Below are positions 45,595 through 56,975 of a stretch of 64,000 nt of DNA, piece after piece; the stretch's first letter is position 1; each line of letters starts with the position of its first letter. The notes below the pieces were generated by a model, which did no database searches, was not told the origin of the DNA, and was given only the letters and a program-made list of their open reading frames with translations. The translations under genes and the position numbers were made by a program. The DNA is from Diphasiastrum complanatum (taxonomy: Eukaryota; Streptophyta; Lycopodiopsida; Lycopodiales; Lycopodiaceae): assembly GCA_029204225.1 (NCBI GenBank), contig CM055112.1, positions 22,944,578 through 23,008,577 on the forward strand, read 5' to 3'.

Positions 45595-45685
45595 AAAGCT
45601 AAATGAAGCTAAAAACTAAATATGTTTGAGATTTATTTTGTCACAATTTTATTTGTATGTGACATTTGTGTCTATGCATGGGGTA

Positions 45686-45721
45686 GGAGGATGCACCCAT
45701 GGTGGCATGGGTGCATCCTCC
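45686..45721. repeat. Perfect hairpin, 15-16-bp arms
   Basis: GGAGGATGCACCCAT is followed by six bases and its exact complement ATGGGTGCATCCTCC; the flanking G/C of the spacer also pair, leaving a four-base loop. Related single arms occur nearby at 45398-45415. Confidence 0.9.
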
Positions 45722-46884
45722 CACATGAACATCTTTTAGTTCAAAAATGTGGAATGGAGTAGGATGCATGACATATTATGCATCCATTTGCACAACTAAA
45801 AATATGAGCGTTTTGCCATGCGAACCCGATACTTAGCCGAAATTTTGACATTTGTCTTTTGCGTGGCTGTGCCACGTGGTGGCACATCCACGCCGAAAAT
45901 GTTTCGAGAACCCTGCCGGTGAAATCCAGGCTCGAGGTGGGGTCCGACATTAAATTTTTATTTTCACGTGTAGTGCCACACATGACAGTTCCACGCAAAT
46001 TTTTTTAAAACCCACATTCGAAAAATGAGCACCAAAATGTGTCGGCGTGGTAGAGCCACTTGTGGAAGTGCCATGCATGGCTGTTATTTAACCACTTATC
46101 ATGTGACATGTATCTCTGGAGATTTGCCACACGTGACACTACCACGCGTGGCAAAATAAGTTTGTTGTGAATATATATTTTTTAAACTATTGCGAATAAT
46201 ATGTTGATAAACAAACAACTTTATGATTCATTTAAAAGTAAATGAGATTATTTTTGAGGTTTTGAATAAGTGTGTACTAGTAATAAAATGTGAACAAAAA
46301 ATCAAATGATCTTTATGCCAAATATTTATGCTCTAACAAATTGAAATTACTGTCGGTTAAATATAACATGCTATCTTATGCATTTATGGACATTATGATG
46401 TGTTTATATATTGAGAAAGTTCTATAATCAGAATTTGGCATTAATCTCAATATGGTATTAATAGGTAAAAATAGTGTGAGCTAAATTTGCACTTGAAAGG
46501 ATGCTAAGTACCTTGAGAGCCATGTGGTAGCTTGTTTCGGGAATTTGTTGATAAAAAAATGTAATGTTATACATGTTGTGTGTTTGCAAAGATGAATGAA
46601 TAATCAAACATTGTGGCAAAGTGTATTATTATCTTTCAGATGTCTTTTAATTATAATATTTAAATAATCAACGTTCTACATTTTCTATTTGTTCTCTTAA
46701 TTAGTTCACACATATATTAATCTTGATAAGTTTTTCCAATTCTAAGTGATTGCGAAATGCGTTTGAAATGAAACTTAAGAAATGCAACATTGTAGAAAGA
46801 TGTAATAATTTTAATTTGAAAACAATATATATTGGCCACAAATGTATTGTTTTATGACAAAATTATTTTTGACATTCACATACT

Positions 46885-47205
46885 TTATTCATCATTGCAA
46901 GATTCGAATTCATCAGCCAATACATCTTGCAACTCATCTCTGCTAAGATGATTTTCATCATCACTATAGAAATCAAAACCTTTCTCAATATTGTCCTCAT
47001 GCAAAGAATCATTGTTGTCTTCTTCATCATCTGGATCGTCGGAATCATGAGATCAATTCTCGGCTTTTCAAGCTTTATAAAACTTGAAGATGTCTGTACA
47101 TCTTCATCAGATATACTTGTGTTGTCCAAATTTAAATCTTCCATTTCATTCTCAACATATTTGATTTTCTCATCTTTTTCTCTAACTTGCAGTCTGACTC
47201 GTCAA
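46885..47205 (-). pseudogene. Acidic C-terminal coding relic
   Basis: Minus-strand sequence reads REKDEKIKYVENEMEDLNL and SDEDVQTSSSFIKLEKPRI, then after a one-base shift near 47050 HDSDDPDDEEDNNDSLHED and SRDELQDVLADEFESCNDE, ending at a TAA at 46885. Two adjacent frames with the same extreme Asp/Glu bias and a clean stop suggest the tail of a real gene. The upstream part is absent; the TGACTC-rich sequence begins there. Acidic tails of this kind occur in several nuclear proteins, including some hAT-type transposase-like proteins; the family is not identifiable. Confidence 0.35.
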
Positions 47206-47465
47206 CAAAAATTTCTCTCTAATCATTCAATATTTTGACTCGCCTTCAGTACAGTAGCTAGTACAATATCTGATCTATCATGCACCTGTCTGACGAGTCA
47301 AAAGTTGTCTGACTCGCCCATTTGCAAACTTGCTCCATTTGACTCGCCACTTTTTCAGATAGCTCTGATCATAGTTTGTAACAAATAGATAGCTCCGGCG
47401 AGTCAAAATTTTTTGACTCACCTCTCTGACTTGCCTGTCTGACTCGCGAGTGCCTGACTAGCCAA
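47190..47465. repeat. Cluster of about ten TGACTCGCC-like words
   Basis: TGACTCGCC or close variants occur near 47194, 47236, 47309, 47339, 47415, 47427, 47439 and 47455, and in reverse (GACGAGTCA, GGCGAGTCA) near 47290 and 47398. Spacing is irregular, so it is not a simple tandem repeat. TGACTC/TGAGTCA is the core of GCN4-like bZIP sites in plant promoters. The cluster lies about 400 bases upstream of the first readable gypsy gag codons, so it may be in that element's LTR or leader. Confidence 0.6.
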
Positions 47466-47869
47466 CAGTGAAAACCAAAAATGTTTCTAGACATTTGACA
47501 ATCAAAACCCATCTACATTTTTCTATTATTTTTACTTTCTCCTATTGTCTTTTAGATTTGCATTTATGCCACTTTGCATCCATCTAACATTTGTTTCGAT
47601 CCCGATTTGGTCATGATCCTAGATCACTTTCATTTCGGTTTGATCTGCATCCAGATCCATTATTTGACCGACAAAACATAGAAAAGACCCACAAAAATAT
47701 TTGAGAAATAAGAAAACGAAAAAGACCAAAAACAACTGAAAAAAAAAGGCCAAAAACAGCCTCACCTTTCTGTTCCACTGTATGCATATGAAATCTGGTA
47801 GGCGATTATCCACTCTGGGACCATCTATTTCCTTTCAGATCCGTTCCTGCAACTCGGATGAATCCGTAT

Positions 47870-50800
47870 GGATAAGAAAAATGAGTCCTTTCGTGATTAT
47901 ATAGAAAGGATCAAGAGATTGCGTGGTGGATGCATTCCTGATAGCGTCCCAGACCATAGCGTCCTGACATGGTTCGTGACATGACTACCCAAGGGAATCA
48001 AGCAAAAAATGAAATGAAAAGACACATACTTGTCTTTTCAAGTAGCCCATGTGGGTCATTAAGAGAGTCTACGATAGAGAGACCACTAGTTTGGACTCTA
48101 ATAACTCCGACCAAGAATGAAGATGCAGAAAGGAACGACGAGCCAAATGTAAGAATAAGCTACATGATGATGCTTTCGCCCTCTACATCTAATAGGGCCG
48201 ATACCGCTGAAGAGATCGCAACCAGGACCTACCCACATCTATCCAAGGAGAGAATCCACTTGGTGTCCACACTGCTCTGGCAATCATACTAGAAATGAGT
48301 GCCTGTAGTTGAGACAGAGGTTAGAGCGACATGCACAATATTGCCATAACTGTAATATGAGCAATCACGATACCAACGAATGTCGATACAACCTCAAGAA
48401 CCAAGCAATCCGGACCAGCACCAAATCCCTCTTCATTGGCACAACATCAAGGTGCCTTACCCCAGCCACTACCTAGATTGGCATTACCACCCATTCCCCC
48501 CAGAACCCAAGGCTTAGTAGTGCGAAACCCACAACCAGATGCCTAGTAGTTGAACATGGTCAAAGTGACCGAAAAACCCTACTATCTTGAGGAAGAAGGA
48601 CATGAGTCTGTCCTAGGGCATTTCATAGATAGAGCGAATGGTGACTTAATACTTATCTATGCCAAAGGTATCTACGATGTCGGTATTCTTCCAGACTAGA
48701 GCCCAAAAACGAAAAGAGAAGGAGCCATCCAAATCCGCCACTATAGGTCCTGCTAGTAGTTCATCCGGTTCTCTTTATGTAGGTGAGTACCCTAACCCCA
48801 CAATTGAGCAAGGTAATTTTAGATGAATGAAGGAGTGGGTGAAAGAAGCTCAAGCCCTAGACCAAGCCAGAGAGGCAGTCCGAGAGCACAACGAACGTCA
48901 ACCCAAAGGCGAGAACGATCACCAGCCAACCGCTTCCCCTCGCTCCCTAGTGAATCCAAGATTACTATAGTTCATCCATGAAATCAAATAGGATGCACAT
49001 GAGCATTCTGGTCTAGAAGTCCCTTTCCATAGCAAGGAGGCTAAAAAAGACCACACCGTTGTCCTCATCGATCGATTGAGAAGTGATGTCAGAATATCCT
49101 TAGGCACCCTACTCAAAACGTATCCGACTCTTTGGGAAAGATTGAGAACTTATGTATATGGACCAAGCAGTTAGAAACCTAAAGCGCACCCTACCAATCT
49201 GGTGCCAGATGTAGAAGTAGAGGGATCACAACCAGTCCACCAAGTAGGAGTAAGATGGGAGAAAGATGCCAAACACATAACCAGACCAACTACACATCAA
49301 GGGTTTCCACAAAAATCAGCCATAGTCGATGGAGGATCATGAGTGAACATCATTTCCTCCAAGCTATATCATGAATGAGGGCTTACTCATATGGTAAATG
49401 CTCCTTTTACGATCCGATTAGCTGACCAGTCTAGTGTGAAACCATTAGGCATAGCCAATGAAGTGCATACCAAAGTAGCTGGAATCCGTTTCATGCTAGA
49501 TTTTGTAGTCTTGGACTTGTTTGATTCTCCCCAATCTTACAGTGTCCTACTAGGTAGACCATGGTAGTGATTCACGACTGGGGACAAGCGATTCCGCAAT
49601 TAAGATCGATCCTGATACTTGGATCACAAGACCTATTGACCAAAGAGCCATGGTTTCAAGCTCTGCAACTACAATCCATTCTGATGATGATTTAGATGAC
49701 GAACATTGTCGGAGGAGAATTGTCATACGTGATGATTTAAAAATGGATGTAGTAAAGTAGACCAAAGTCCTAACTATGGTGGATTGCCTTCTGTTTGATT
49801 TCTCATCTGCTGAGCAATCGCCAAAGCAAAGGTTGACCATAGACCCATTTTCCAATGAAAACAATATCTCAATCAAGCAACTAGCTGAACCAATGAAGAA
49901 ATCTAGCGAAGGCCATCAATAGTCCGTATCACTATTCATGATGAGACTAGAGGCTATACTCCAAGGACCATTGCAAGGAGTCTACAGTGACCGAGTTGAT
50001 GACCAACCAAAAATTACACGATAAAATCCGCCAGGACGTTGTAGAAGAACCAAAGCCTATGCATGACGTGCCACAATACTTCAAGGATTACGAGATGGAT
50101 GAAGTGGTAGTGGTCATGCCCAGAGCTAAGAGGGCACCCTGTAGAAGAAACCTCCCAAGGAGCCAATATTTACGAAGGTCCAGCCAGAACGAAAGAGATA
50201 GATCTAGCTGAGAAGGGAGAGGAAAGTCATATTGGTGTCTGTTGGAGAAGATGTAGAACGAGAGAAATTGAAGGATCTTAAGGCCCTTCTTTGCAAATAC
50301 CACGATTGTCTTGCTTGGAATAATGCTGAGCTGAAGGGCATATCACCAAAAGTTGTGGTTCACACCATTCCATTGGTTGATGGTGCAAAACCCATAGTTA
50401 GTAGGCCCTATAGGTCCAATCCGCATTATGTCCAGCTAATCCAAGAAGAGTTGAAAAAGCTTCTAGATGTAGGATTCATCTATGAAATGGAACACACTGA
50501 TTGGGTATCGCCTATCGTGGTAGTATCTGAGAAGAACAGAAAACTTAGAATATGTGTGGACTACAAGAAGCTTAATGTTGTAACCAACACGGACCATTTT
50601 CCCTTACCATTCACGGAAAATGTGCTAGAGAGAATAGTTGGAGCAGAAGCCTATAGTTTTCTAGATGGGTTTAGTGGCTATAACTAGGTGCATATAGCCT
50701 TAGAAGATCAGCACAAAATTGCTTTCTCCACTGAGTGAGAAATTGATGCCTATAGAGTGATGCCATTTGGATTGTGCAATGCTCCCCCTAGCACCTTCCA

Positions 50801-51660
50801 ACGAGTGATGAGCTATGCCTTCAAGGACTTTCTTCAGAAATTTCTTGAAATCTTCATGGACGACTTGTGTGTCCACTCCTCTAGAGCCCAACATCTAGCT
50901 TGCTTAGAGAAAGTATTCATCTAATGACAATTATTCGGTATATTCCTAAACCTGGCCAATGCCAATTCGTGGTCACGCACGACATAATGCTAGGCCACAT
51001 AGTTTTGAGACATGGTATTGCCACAAACATTGACAAGATCCACATAATACTTGCTTTGCCCTGAGCCAAGAACTGTATGTGAAATATACATCTTTATGGG
51101 GCATTGCAACTATTATCGGAAATTTGTCTTGAATTTTGCTAAGCTGGCCTGTTTGATCTACCAGATGACCATGCATCTAGAATGGATAGTTGAAGTCACT
51201 GAGGCTTTTCACAAACTCAAGAAAGCCTTAGCTACTACACCAATCCTTCGACCCCGTATTTGGATCGTAGAATTCCATGTCCATGTAGACGTCTCTAAAT
51301 ATGCCATAGGGAGTGTCTGACATAACCTGGGGGGTACAAGAAGGATTACCCAATTTATTTTGCCAGTAGGCAGTTGATTCCCACGGAGATGAACAATAAA
51401 ACCACAGAGCGAGAAGCGCTAGCCATGATATATAGCGTGAAGAATTCCGCCAGTACATGTTAGCCAATCCATTTATCTTCTTCATAGATCACCAAGAACT
51501 ATTGTATATGGTAAATAGACCATGCACAACCGGACGGATCACCCGATGGTTGCTCCTTCTCCAAGAGTTTAACTTTAAAATAGTTGTTCGCAAGGGAAAA
51601 CAACATTATTTGGCCCATCACCTCTCACGGATATGCAATGTTCATGAGAGCAAAGGGGTC
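47870..51660 (+). pseudogene. Ty3/gypsy gag-PR-RT-RNase H, decayed
   Basis: Gag: NESFRDYIERIKRLRG near 47880 and LPKGIKQKMK, typical of plant gypsy gag. Zinc knuckle CHNCNMSNHDTNEC near 48336-48380 (C-x2-C-x4-H-x4-C). Protease: SAIVDGGS near 49318 to SYSVLLGRPW at 49562. RT: 50232-50687 in one open frame with RPYRSNPHYVQLIQEEL, VDYKKLNVVTNTDHFPLP and SFLDGFSGYN, then VMPFGLCNAPPSTFQRVM and FMDD at 50853-50864. RNase H: 51051-51640 with FHKLKKALATTPIL, FFIDHQELLYMVNRP and VRKGKQHYLAHHLSR. It ends at VDDELLDA near 51680, before the integrase. Many stops are at positions where CAG, CGA or TGG would be expected. No LTR was located. Confidence 0.85.
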
Positions 51661-51689
51661 GATGACGAACTCCTTGACGCCATCCACAA

Positions 51690-52510
51690 CCCCACTTCCA
51701 CCCCCCATCGTAACTTTGTCACCTTTGGCCAGCTGGGACACTCAAGCACTGGGATGTTGGACTGTCTTAACGGGCCTCCAACAACAACTCTATCAGATGC
51801 TCGATGAACAAGCTATGAAGCAGTCTCGTGGCCAATTGGTGGCAGGGCAAATATTGTAGACCTTGATTGATCAAGGCATGCACAGCTGGAAAAGAAAAAG
51901 AGAGGATAGGCAATTGAAGGACCAGCTGAAGAAAACAGAATTCGTGGCTCAATAATACACACAGCTCGTGTCCAACCTTCAAACCGAGCTCAACCAAGAA
52001 AAGACCGCACAAAAAATGTATTAATCCGACCACCAACACTTGGTGCTGAAACAGAAGGCATTGGAACATGAGCATGAATCTCTCAAGGCCAACGAGAGAT
52101 CGCTCAAGGACTACATCTGCACCCTCGAGCACAATGTTTCAAAAGATAAGACGAAGATGTAGAGAGCCTAGGCCAACTTTGCAACCCAACAGACGGCCCT
52201 GGAGCTCAAAGTCTAGCAAGCAGATCAACAAGTGTAGGCCATCCAAGCTACACTGGACCAGATGGTCACCACGGCAGAAGAAGAGACATTGCCCTCCCAA
52301 AAACTCTAGAAGAAGAGGGTCGAGTACTACAAGGATCAATCTGTCCGAACACACCAAATCTACAAGGATCAACGCAAACTTCATGATGTTGTGCTCACCA
52401 AAAAGATACTTGGCCACCCTATGTGCCACATGCTCCAAGAAGATGAGTAAGCACTCAAGGCTACTGAAAGCCAACTGAGAACCCTGAAAAAGCAGTTCGT
52501 CGTTGTTCTA
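51690..52510 (+). pseudogene. Proline-rich and coiled-coil coding relic
   Basis: One plus-strand frame keeps coding character from about 51660 through TPLPPPIVTLSPLASW, LQQQLYQMLDEQAMKQSRG, SWKRKREDRQLKDQLKK, LVSNLQTELNQEKTAQK, KALEHEHESLKANERSLKD and LKATESQLRTLKKQF. It is strongly heptad-like with Gln, Lys and Glu. It contains about nine stops, mostly TAG, at places where Gln is likely. It is joined to the gypsy fragment where its integrase should start, so it may be carried by that element or be host sequence. Function unknown. Confidence 0.5.
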
Positions 52511-52739
52511 GAGTTTTTCACTACTCTAGATGGCAATCTACCTTTTACTTTTCATTATCTCATTAGACGAGCTTTTTATTATTTTTTTCTACCATTCCCG
52601 GCTCCTCCCCTCTCTAATTCTGATCTCATTCATATATATTAGATTGCATCAGAGGCAAATAAAAATATATTTGTTTTTGCCATCCTTATTGGCCTTGTAT
52701 AGGTTAAGGACTTTGGCTATTTTTGTGATGTTTGAGAGT

Positions 52740-53457
52740 CCTCTGCTCCGCTTTGTTGTAGGCCTTTGTGCCATCATAAATTCTCGACATAATCGACGCT
52801 TCCATTTGGAGCTACATGTGATGCATCAACTCCCTCTCTTTGTTCCACCCTCGTTTATCCCTTCATCTTCACAACACCAACAGGTACGGTACGTGTCAGA
52901 GTACTAGCCAATAGGAGCAGAGAAGCCATCTGACGTTCTCATAGAGTACATCAAGCACTGCCACACCACTGTTGCCGCCCTTCTAGAAGTCCTTTGTCTC
53001 TTATATAACGAGCTCCAGACCCTTTACTATGACTGCCACCAATACCACCCCGCCGCCCTCATCATTTGTTACAATGCGGCCTTGGCACATTATAATGCAT
53101 CAACCCCCTCTCTTTGTGCCATCATAGATTTTCCACATAATTGATGCTTCCACTTGGAGCTAGATCACATGCATCAACCCCCCCCCTCTTTGCTCCACCC
53201 TCGTTTATCCCTTCATCTTCACATCATCTTCACAACACCAACAGGTATGGTACACGCTAGAGTACCAGCCAACAAGAGTAGAGAAGCCATCTAACGTCCT
53301 CGCATAGCACATCAAGCACTGCCACACCATTGTCGTCGCCCTTCCAAAAGTCCTCCATCTCGTATATAACGAGCTCAAGATCCTTTACTATGACTGGCAC
53401 CAATACCACCCCGCCACCCTCATCATTTGTTACAACGCGGCCTTGGCACATTATAAT
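52740..53457 (+). repeat. Tandem duplication, two units of about 360 bp, within a coding relic
   Basis: AAGCCATCTGACGTTC at 52924 recurs as AAGCCATCTAACGTCC at 53284, and the surrounding ~360 bases align, from TTTGTGCCATCATA to GGCACATTATAATGC. Both units read in the same frame as CHTTVAALLEVLCLLYNELQ / CHTIVVALPKVLHLVYNELK and HPAALIICYNAALAHYNA / HPATLIICYNAALAHYNA, so the duplication is of an exon or domain. The copies differ at about one base in ten. Confidence 0.85.
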
Positions 53458-53856
53458 GCCATTGTCCAAGATCCATCCATCCGCCATCCATGCCAAATCT
53501 CTGACTTTCCCTTCATTGAATCCGCCTCCACCATCGACTATCAGCAGCTCCAACTCATTTTCTCACATTTCGATCTCCAAACTGGCGGAGATCGCACCTT
53601 CGACCAGGATCTCCAGTATGTCGTTCAGGCTGAAGCCACCACCTCTCTTCAGATCGACCCTAACATGCCCATGCTTGAGATTGCATCTCCTCCTCATGGC
53701 TCCTCACCCCCCTGCGCCATTTCACTACCTCTCATTTCATCACCTCACATTGTCTCCTCACCTCCCAAATCTGATCTTCCATCAACATCCACCATTCCTC
53801 TTTGCACCGTGTGGCGGTACACAAGCAGTGGTACCAAAAAGTATTTCAATGTTTGA
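53280..53856 (+). pseudogene. Unidentified protein, helical domain and Pro-rich tail
   Basis: Continues the duplicated domain into 53443-53856, an open frame with DPSIRHPCQISDFPFIESAS, YQQLQLIFSHFDL, QDLQYVVQAEATTSLQID and a Ser/Pro-rich tail, stopping at 53854. Because the frame is shared with both duplicated units and keeps protein-like composition, it is likely the true one; the longer frame at 53330-54079 is its shadow and runs into opposite-strand integrase. It is probably the C-terminal part of the gene relic starting at 51690. Family not recognised. Confidence 0.45.
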
Positions 53857-55539
53857 TTCAAATCAGCTGATTAACAAAGTGTGTACCACGATCACTGACG
53901 ATCTCAATAGGACATCCAAATCTAATAATGATGTGTTCATAGAGGAATTTAGCCATATATTTTGCAACAACAACTTTAACAACTTTGGCTTCAACCCACT
54001 TGGTCATATAATCGGTTGCTATGATATATCTGGCTTGAGGTCCTTTTGTCACAGGATGAATAGGACCAACATAATCTAGTCCCCATTTCTCGAATGGTGC
54101 TTGCGATAAAATCAAATGTAATGGTTTATAATTCTATCGCATAGGACATCATGCCCGTTGGCAAATAACACATGACTGAATATAATTTTCGGTGTCTTTA
54201 TGAAGTGTAGGCCACCAACGCCCTGATTGCAAAAGCCTGCGAATAGTGATATCTGTAGAAAATTGTCCTCCGCCCATTCCATCACGTGAAAACATGATCA
54301 ATTTAGGTACTTCATGCGGTAAAACACATCTTCGAAGAATATCATCCATTCCGCAACGATACAATTGTCCCGCAAACAATAGATAAGGTTGAGCCTTATG
54401 AATCATCTGTCTCTTTTGTACTTTTGTCAACGAGCAGGTTAACCTAGCATCAGATACTCAACAATATCTGTGGCCCACTCAGGTACTGCTTCAACATAAA
54501 ATAATGCAGCATCTAGTAGTTCATCATCCACTTCAGTATTGACGTGACTCACATGAATAAGTTCATCTTCAATCAGATCTAGTATGGATTCTGTTGATAT
54601 CCAAGCTACGTTCAGCATGTTCAATGGAAAAGAGATCGGTGTATTCAAAGTTCGATCCAATAATGAAATCTCGCTCAATTCAGACTGATTATCTTGTTGA
54701 CACATATAGCTTGTTGTACAATCAATTGTTGCAAGAGCTTGATTCCAGTTGACAGTATCGGTTTGAAAGTCATAATGAGCTCCCCAATTTTTTTCTGGTC
54801 GGTCACAAGTATGATCCGTTATTGATGAATCATCATCCCCTTTTTGGACTGTTGGTTTGATAGTCCAAGTGATTGGATCAACTTTCACTGCACATTCACA
54901 ATTTTCAAAAGTGATTTTTTCGGTACCCCAATTATGAATTACTTGCGCAACTCATAACCATGGACGTCCTAATAGGACATGGTAGACATTTGGTGCATCG
55001 AGTAAGTCCATTACTACAAAAGTAATGACAAACTGGACTCCAACAATTTTGACAGATATGTCTTCAACCATTACTTGCGGACAAACTATCGTTTGATCAA
55101 TTAGCTTAATGGCAAAAACCGCAGGCTTAATCTTTGTAAGGCCCCATTTTACACATAGCTTTGTTGAAATCAGGTTAACTCTTGAATCTCCATCAATCAC
55201 GGGTGTTTCTTTAGAAAATTGTCTATGTTGTATTGGTAGAGTGATGTTTTTTTGCTCACTTTCCCAGGCTGCTCCGACATGGAGTACTTTATTAGATTCT
55301 TCAAATCCAGCACAAAAAAGTGGTTCTTGATGGGCTTCTGGTTCAATCTGAGTTAACTTCTGCGCTAGTACTTCTTTTTCTCTTAGCACCAACTTCAAAA
55401 ATTCTCTGAAGAGAATGAGAAGAATAATTTGCAAAACTGTCTTAACGATCCTTTTAATTTCTCGGATGGAGTTCAGATGCGATCGTTGAACACTGCCAAC
55501 TGAATCACTCCTACAATCCTCCAGAGTGTAGTCAGGCAC
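53857..55539 (-). pseudogene. Ty3/gypsy fragment: protease joined to integrase, RT-RNase H deleted
   Basis: Minus-strand order: 54952-55539 protease region (ending region PVIDGDSRVNLIST, MVEDISVKIVGVQF, YHVLLGRPWL), 54439-54888 the post-protease part (WTIKPTVQKGD) running into the RNase H-integrase linker (TEVDDELLDAALFYVEAVPE), 54149-54430 integrase zinc region (GRWWPTLHKDTENYIQSCVI), 53858-54115 integrase core (WGLDYVGPIHP with first Asp, IVSDRGTHFVNQLI with second). The core is cut before the Glu. RT and RNase H are missing inside the 54439-54888 frame, so a deletion joined the two ends in frame. Gag is absent. Confidence 0.85.
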
Positions 55540-56089
55540 TGCTAATCTACGTTCATAAAATTAATACAGCATTCAACATAGTCTCAACCAAGGTGCAGAA
55601 TTCAAATGAACAGAAAAATTCAGACATACGAATAACAGCAAACGCAATTGCATTCGAGATCAGACACAACTAGAAAGTCATCTATTTCTTTCTCTGATTT
55701 CTTCAAGCACTGCATGCAAATCCACGCAGTGCGTTGGCGTGGGAGAAACACGGTTCTCTCACGAGTAATCGTCTCACTTTACTAGCGAACAGTTGGATCT
55801 TTATGGATCCTAATCACAGAGCCTGTCTCTTGCACGCAGGCGGACTTGCTATCTGTTTTTCTTTTTTTCGTCTTGATTGCTTACTAGCATCAGACTATTA
55901 CATTACTTCGTTACACTGTATGTGTATTATATTGATCTATATGTCAAGTATAATCCAATAAGTATAGTCGCTCTATGTAAATCTAAGATTAGAGTGATTA
56001 AGCATCTACAACTAATCAGGGAATTACAAGAGTGGCAGATTAGCCACAACCTAGGAAGTATCTGCTGATGTCATGCCATCAGATCAGAT
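55540..56089. other. No gene recognised
   Basis: AT-rich spacer between gypsy protease and copia RT fragments, both minus strand. GCACTGCATGCAAATCCACG near 55708 starts a small inverted repeat (GCACTGC/GCAGTGC). Open frames are short and featureless. Confidence 0.4.
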
Positions 56090-56975
56090 TTCTGTAAGTG
56101 GCTTGAATCCTAATGATTTCAGGGCTTGATCTTTCTTCTTGTACCATTGTCAAGCTGATTGTTTCAGATCGTAGATGCTTCTATGCATTTTGCATGCATA
56201 GTCAGGAAGTGAATTCGAGACATATCCTGGGGGCTGATCCACGTAGACCTCTTCGTCTAATTCGTCATGCAAGAAGGTTGTCTTCTCGTCCACAATGTGG
56301 ATTCCGAGGTCATAAGCTGCTGCATATGCAAATAATAGACGTAGGGACGAATGTTTGACGACAAGAGAGGGTTTCGGAGTAGTCAATACCATATCTCTGA
56401 GAGAAACCTTTCGCTACCAATCTTGCCTTGTATTTCATGATGTTCCCATCTGGCCCGTATTTGAGCTTGAAGACCCATTTGCATTTGACAGTCTTGCACT
56501 TATGTGGTAGTGGCTCCAAGGTCCATACCTGGTTCTTCCTCATGGACTCCATCTCTTTGTTCATGGCTTGGATCCATCTGTCCTTTTCTAGACTTTCAAT
56601 TGCCTCCTCGAATGTCTGTGGTTCGCCACTGAATCCGCAAAATTCTTTTGATGTGGAAGACGAGCTACCTGGCACATATCTTGCTGGCGCTCTTCATGGT
56701 CTTGTCAACCTTCTGGAAGATCCTCCTGGAACAGCTATGCCTTTGCCTTTGTCTGCTCTACTTGGTCCGGAACCATCTTGGTTTACAAGAACTATGGCAG
56801 CAGGTTGCCTCTCGAATCTTTCTTCGTCATATTTGTTGCTCAAATGGGAGACGACTCAAAAATTTTTGTTTTCGTGTTTGTCCTCTGCTCCCTCTGTCGT
56901 TGGCGGCAGGTCATAGTACCGTCTCTCCAAAACTTCGTAGCTGACAGGATCGTCATTGGCCATTGTCCTGCTCTC
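56090..56975 (-). pseudogene. Ty1/copia RT fragment, family of 32470-34985
   Basis: Frames 56310-56675 and 56150-56392 give MPGSSSSTSKEFCGFSGEPQ, WIQAMNKEMESMRKNQVW, KARLVAKGFSQRYGIDYSET, VKHSSLRLLFAYAAAYDL and VYVDQPPGYVSNSLP. These match the 33-34 kb element almost word for word, so both belong to one family. A frameshift lies near 56375. The C-terminus is cut near 56090 before YVDD. The upstream end (SNEDPVS-like linker) breaks near 56975 against a plus-strand copia. Confidence 0.8.

Larger units (their letters stand above)
45001..46884. other. Gene-free stretch with microsatellites
   Basis: No protein-like frames. It holds a (GC)n(CA)n tract at about 45437-45477, a (CA)n tract at about 45548-45590, repeated GGATGCATGGGTGCA-type phrases, and a strong hairpin (separate entry). 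Between 45865 and 46160 GCCAC/GTGGC words and CACGTG occur several times. The 46180-46884 part is very AT-rich. Confidence 0.6.

Noticed and set aside
45865-46160. CACGTG (G-box) and GCCAC/GTGGC words as a regulatory region
   Set aside because: No gene starts nearby and the words are short; more likely part of an old repeat.
53330-54079. Plus-strand frame of 249 codons
   Set aside because: It overlaps the better-supported frame shared by both 360-bp units and extends into the antisense of gypsy integrase.
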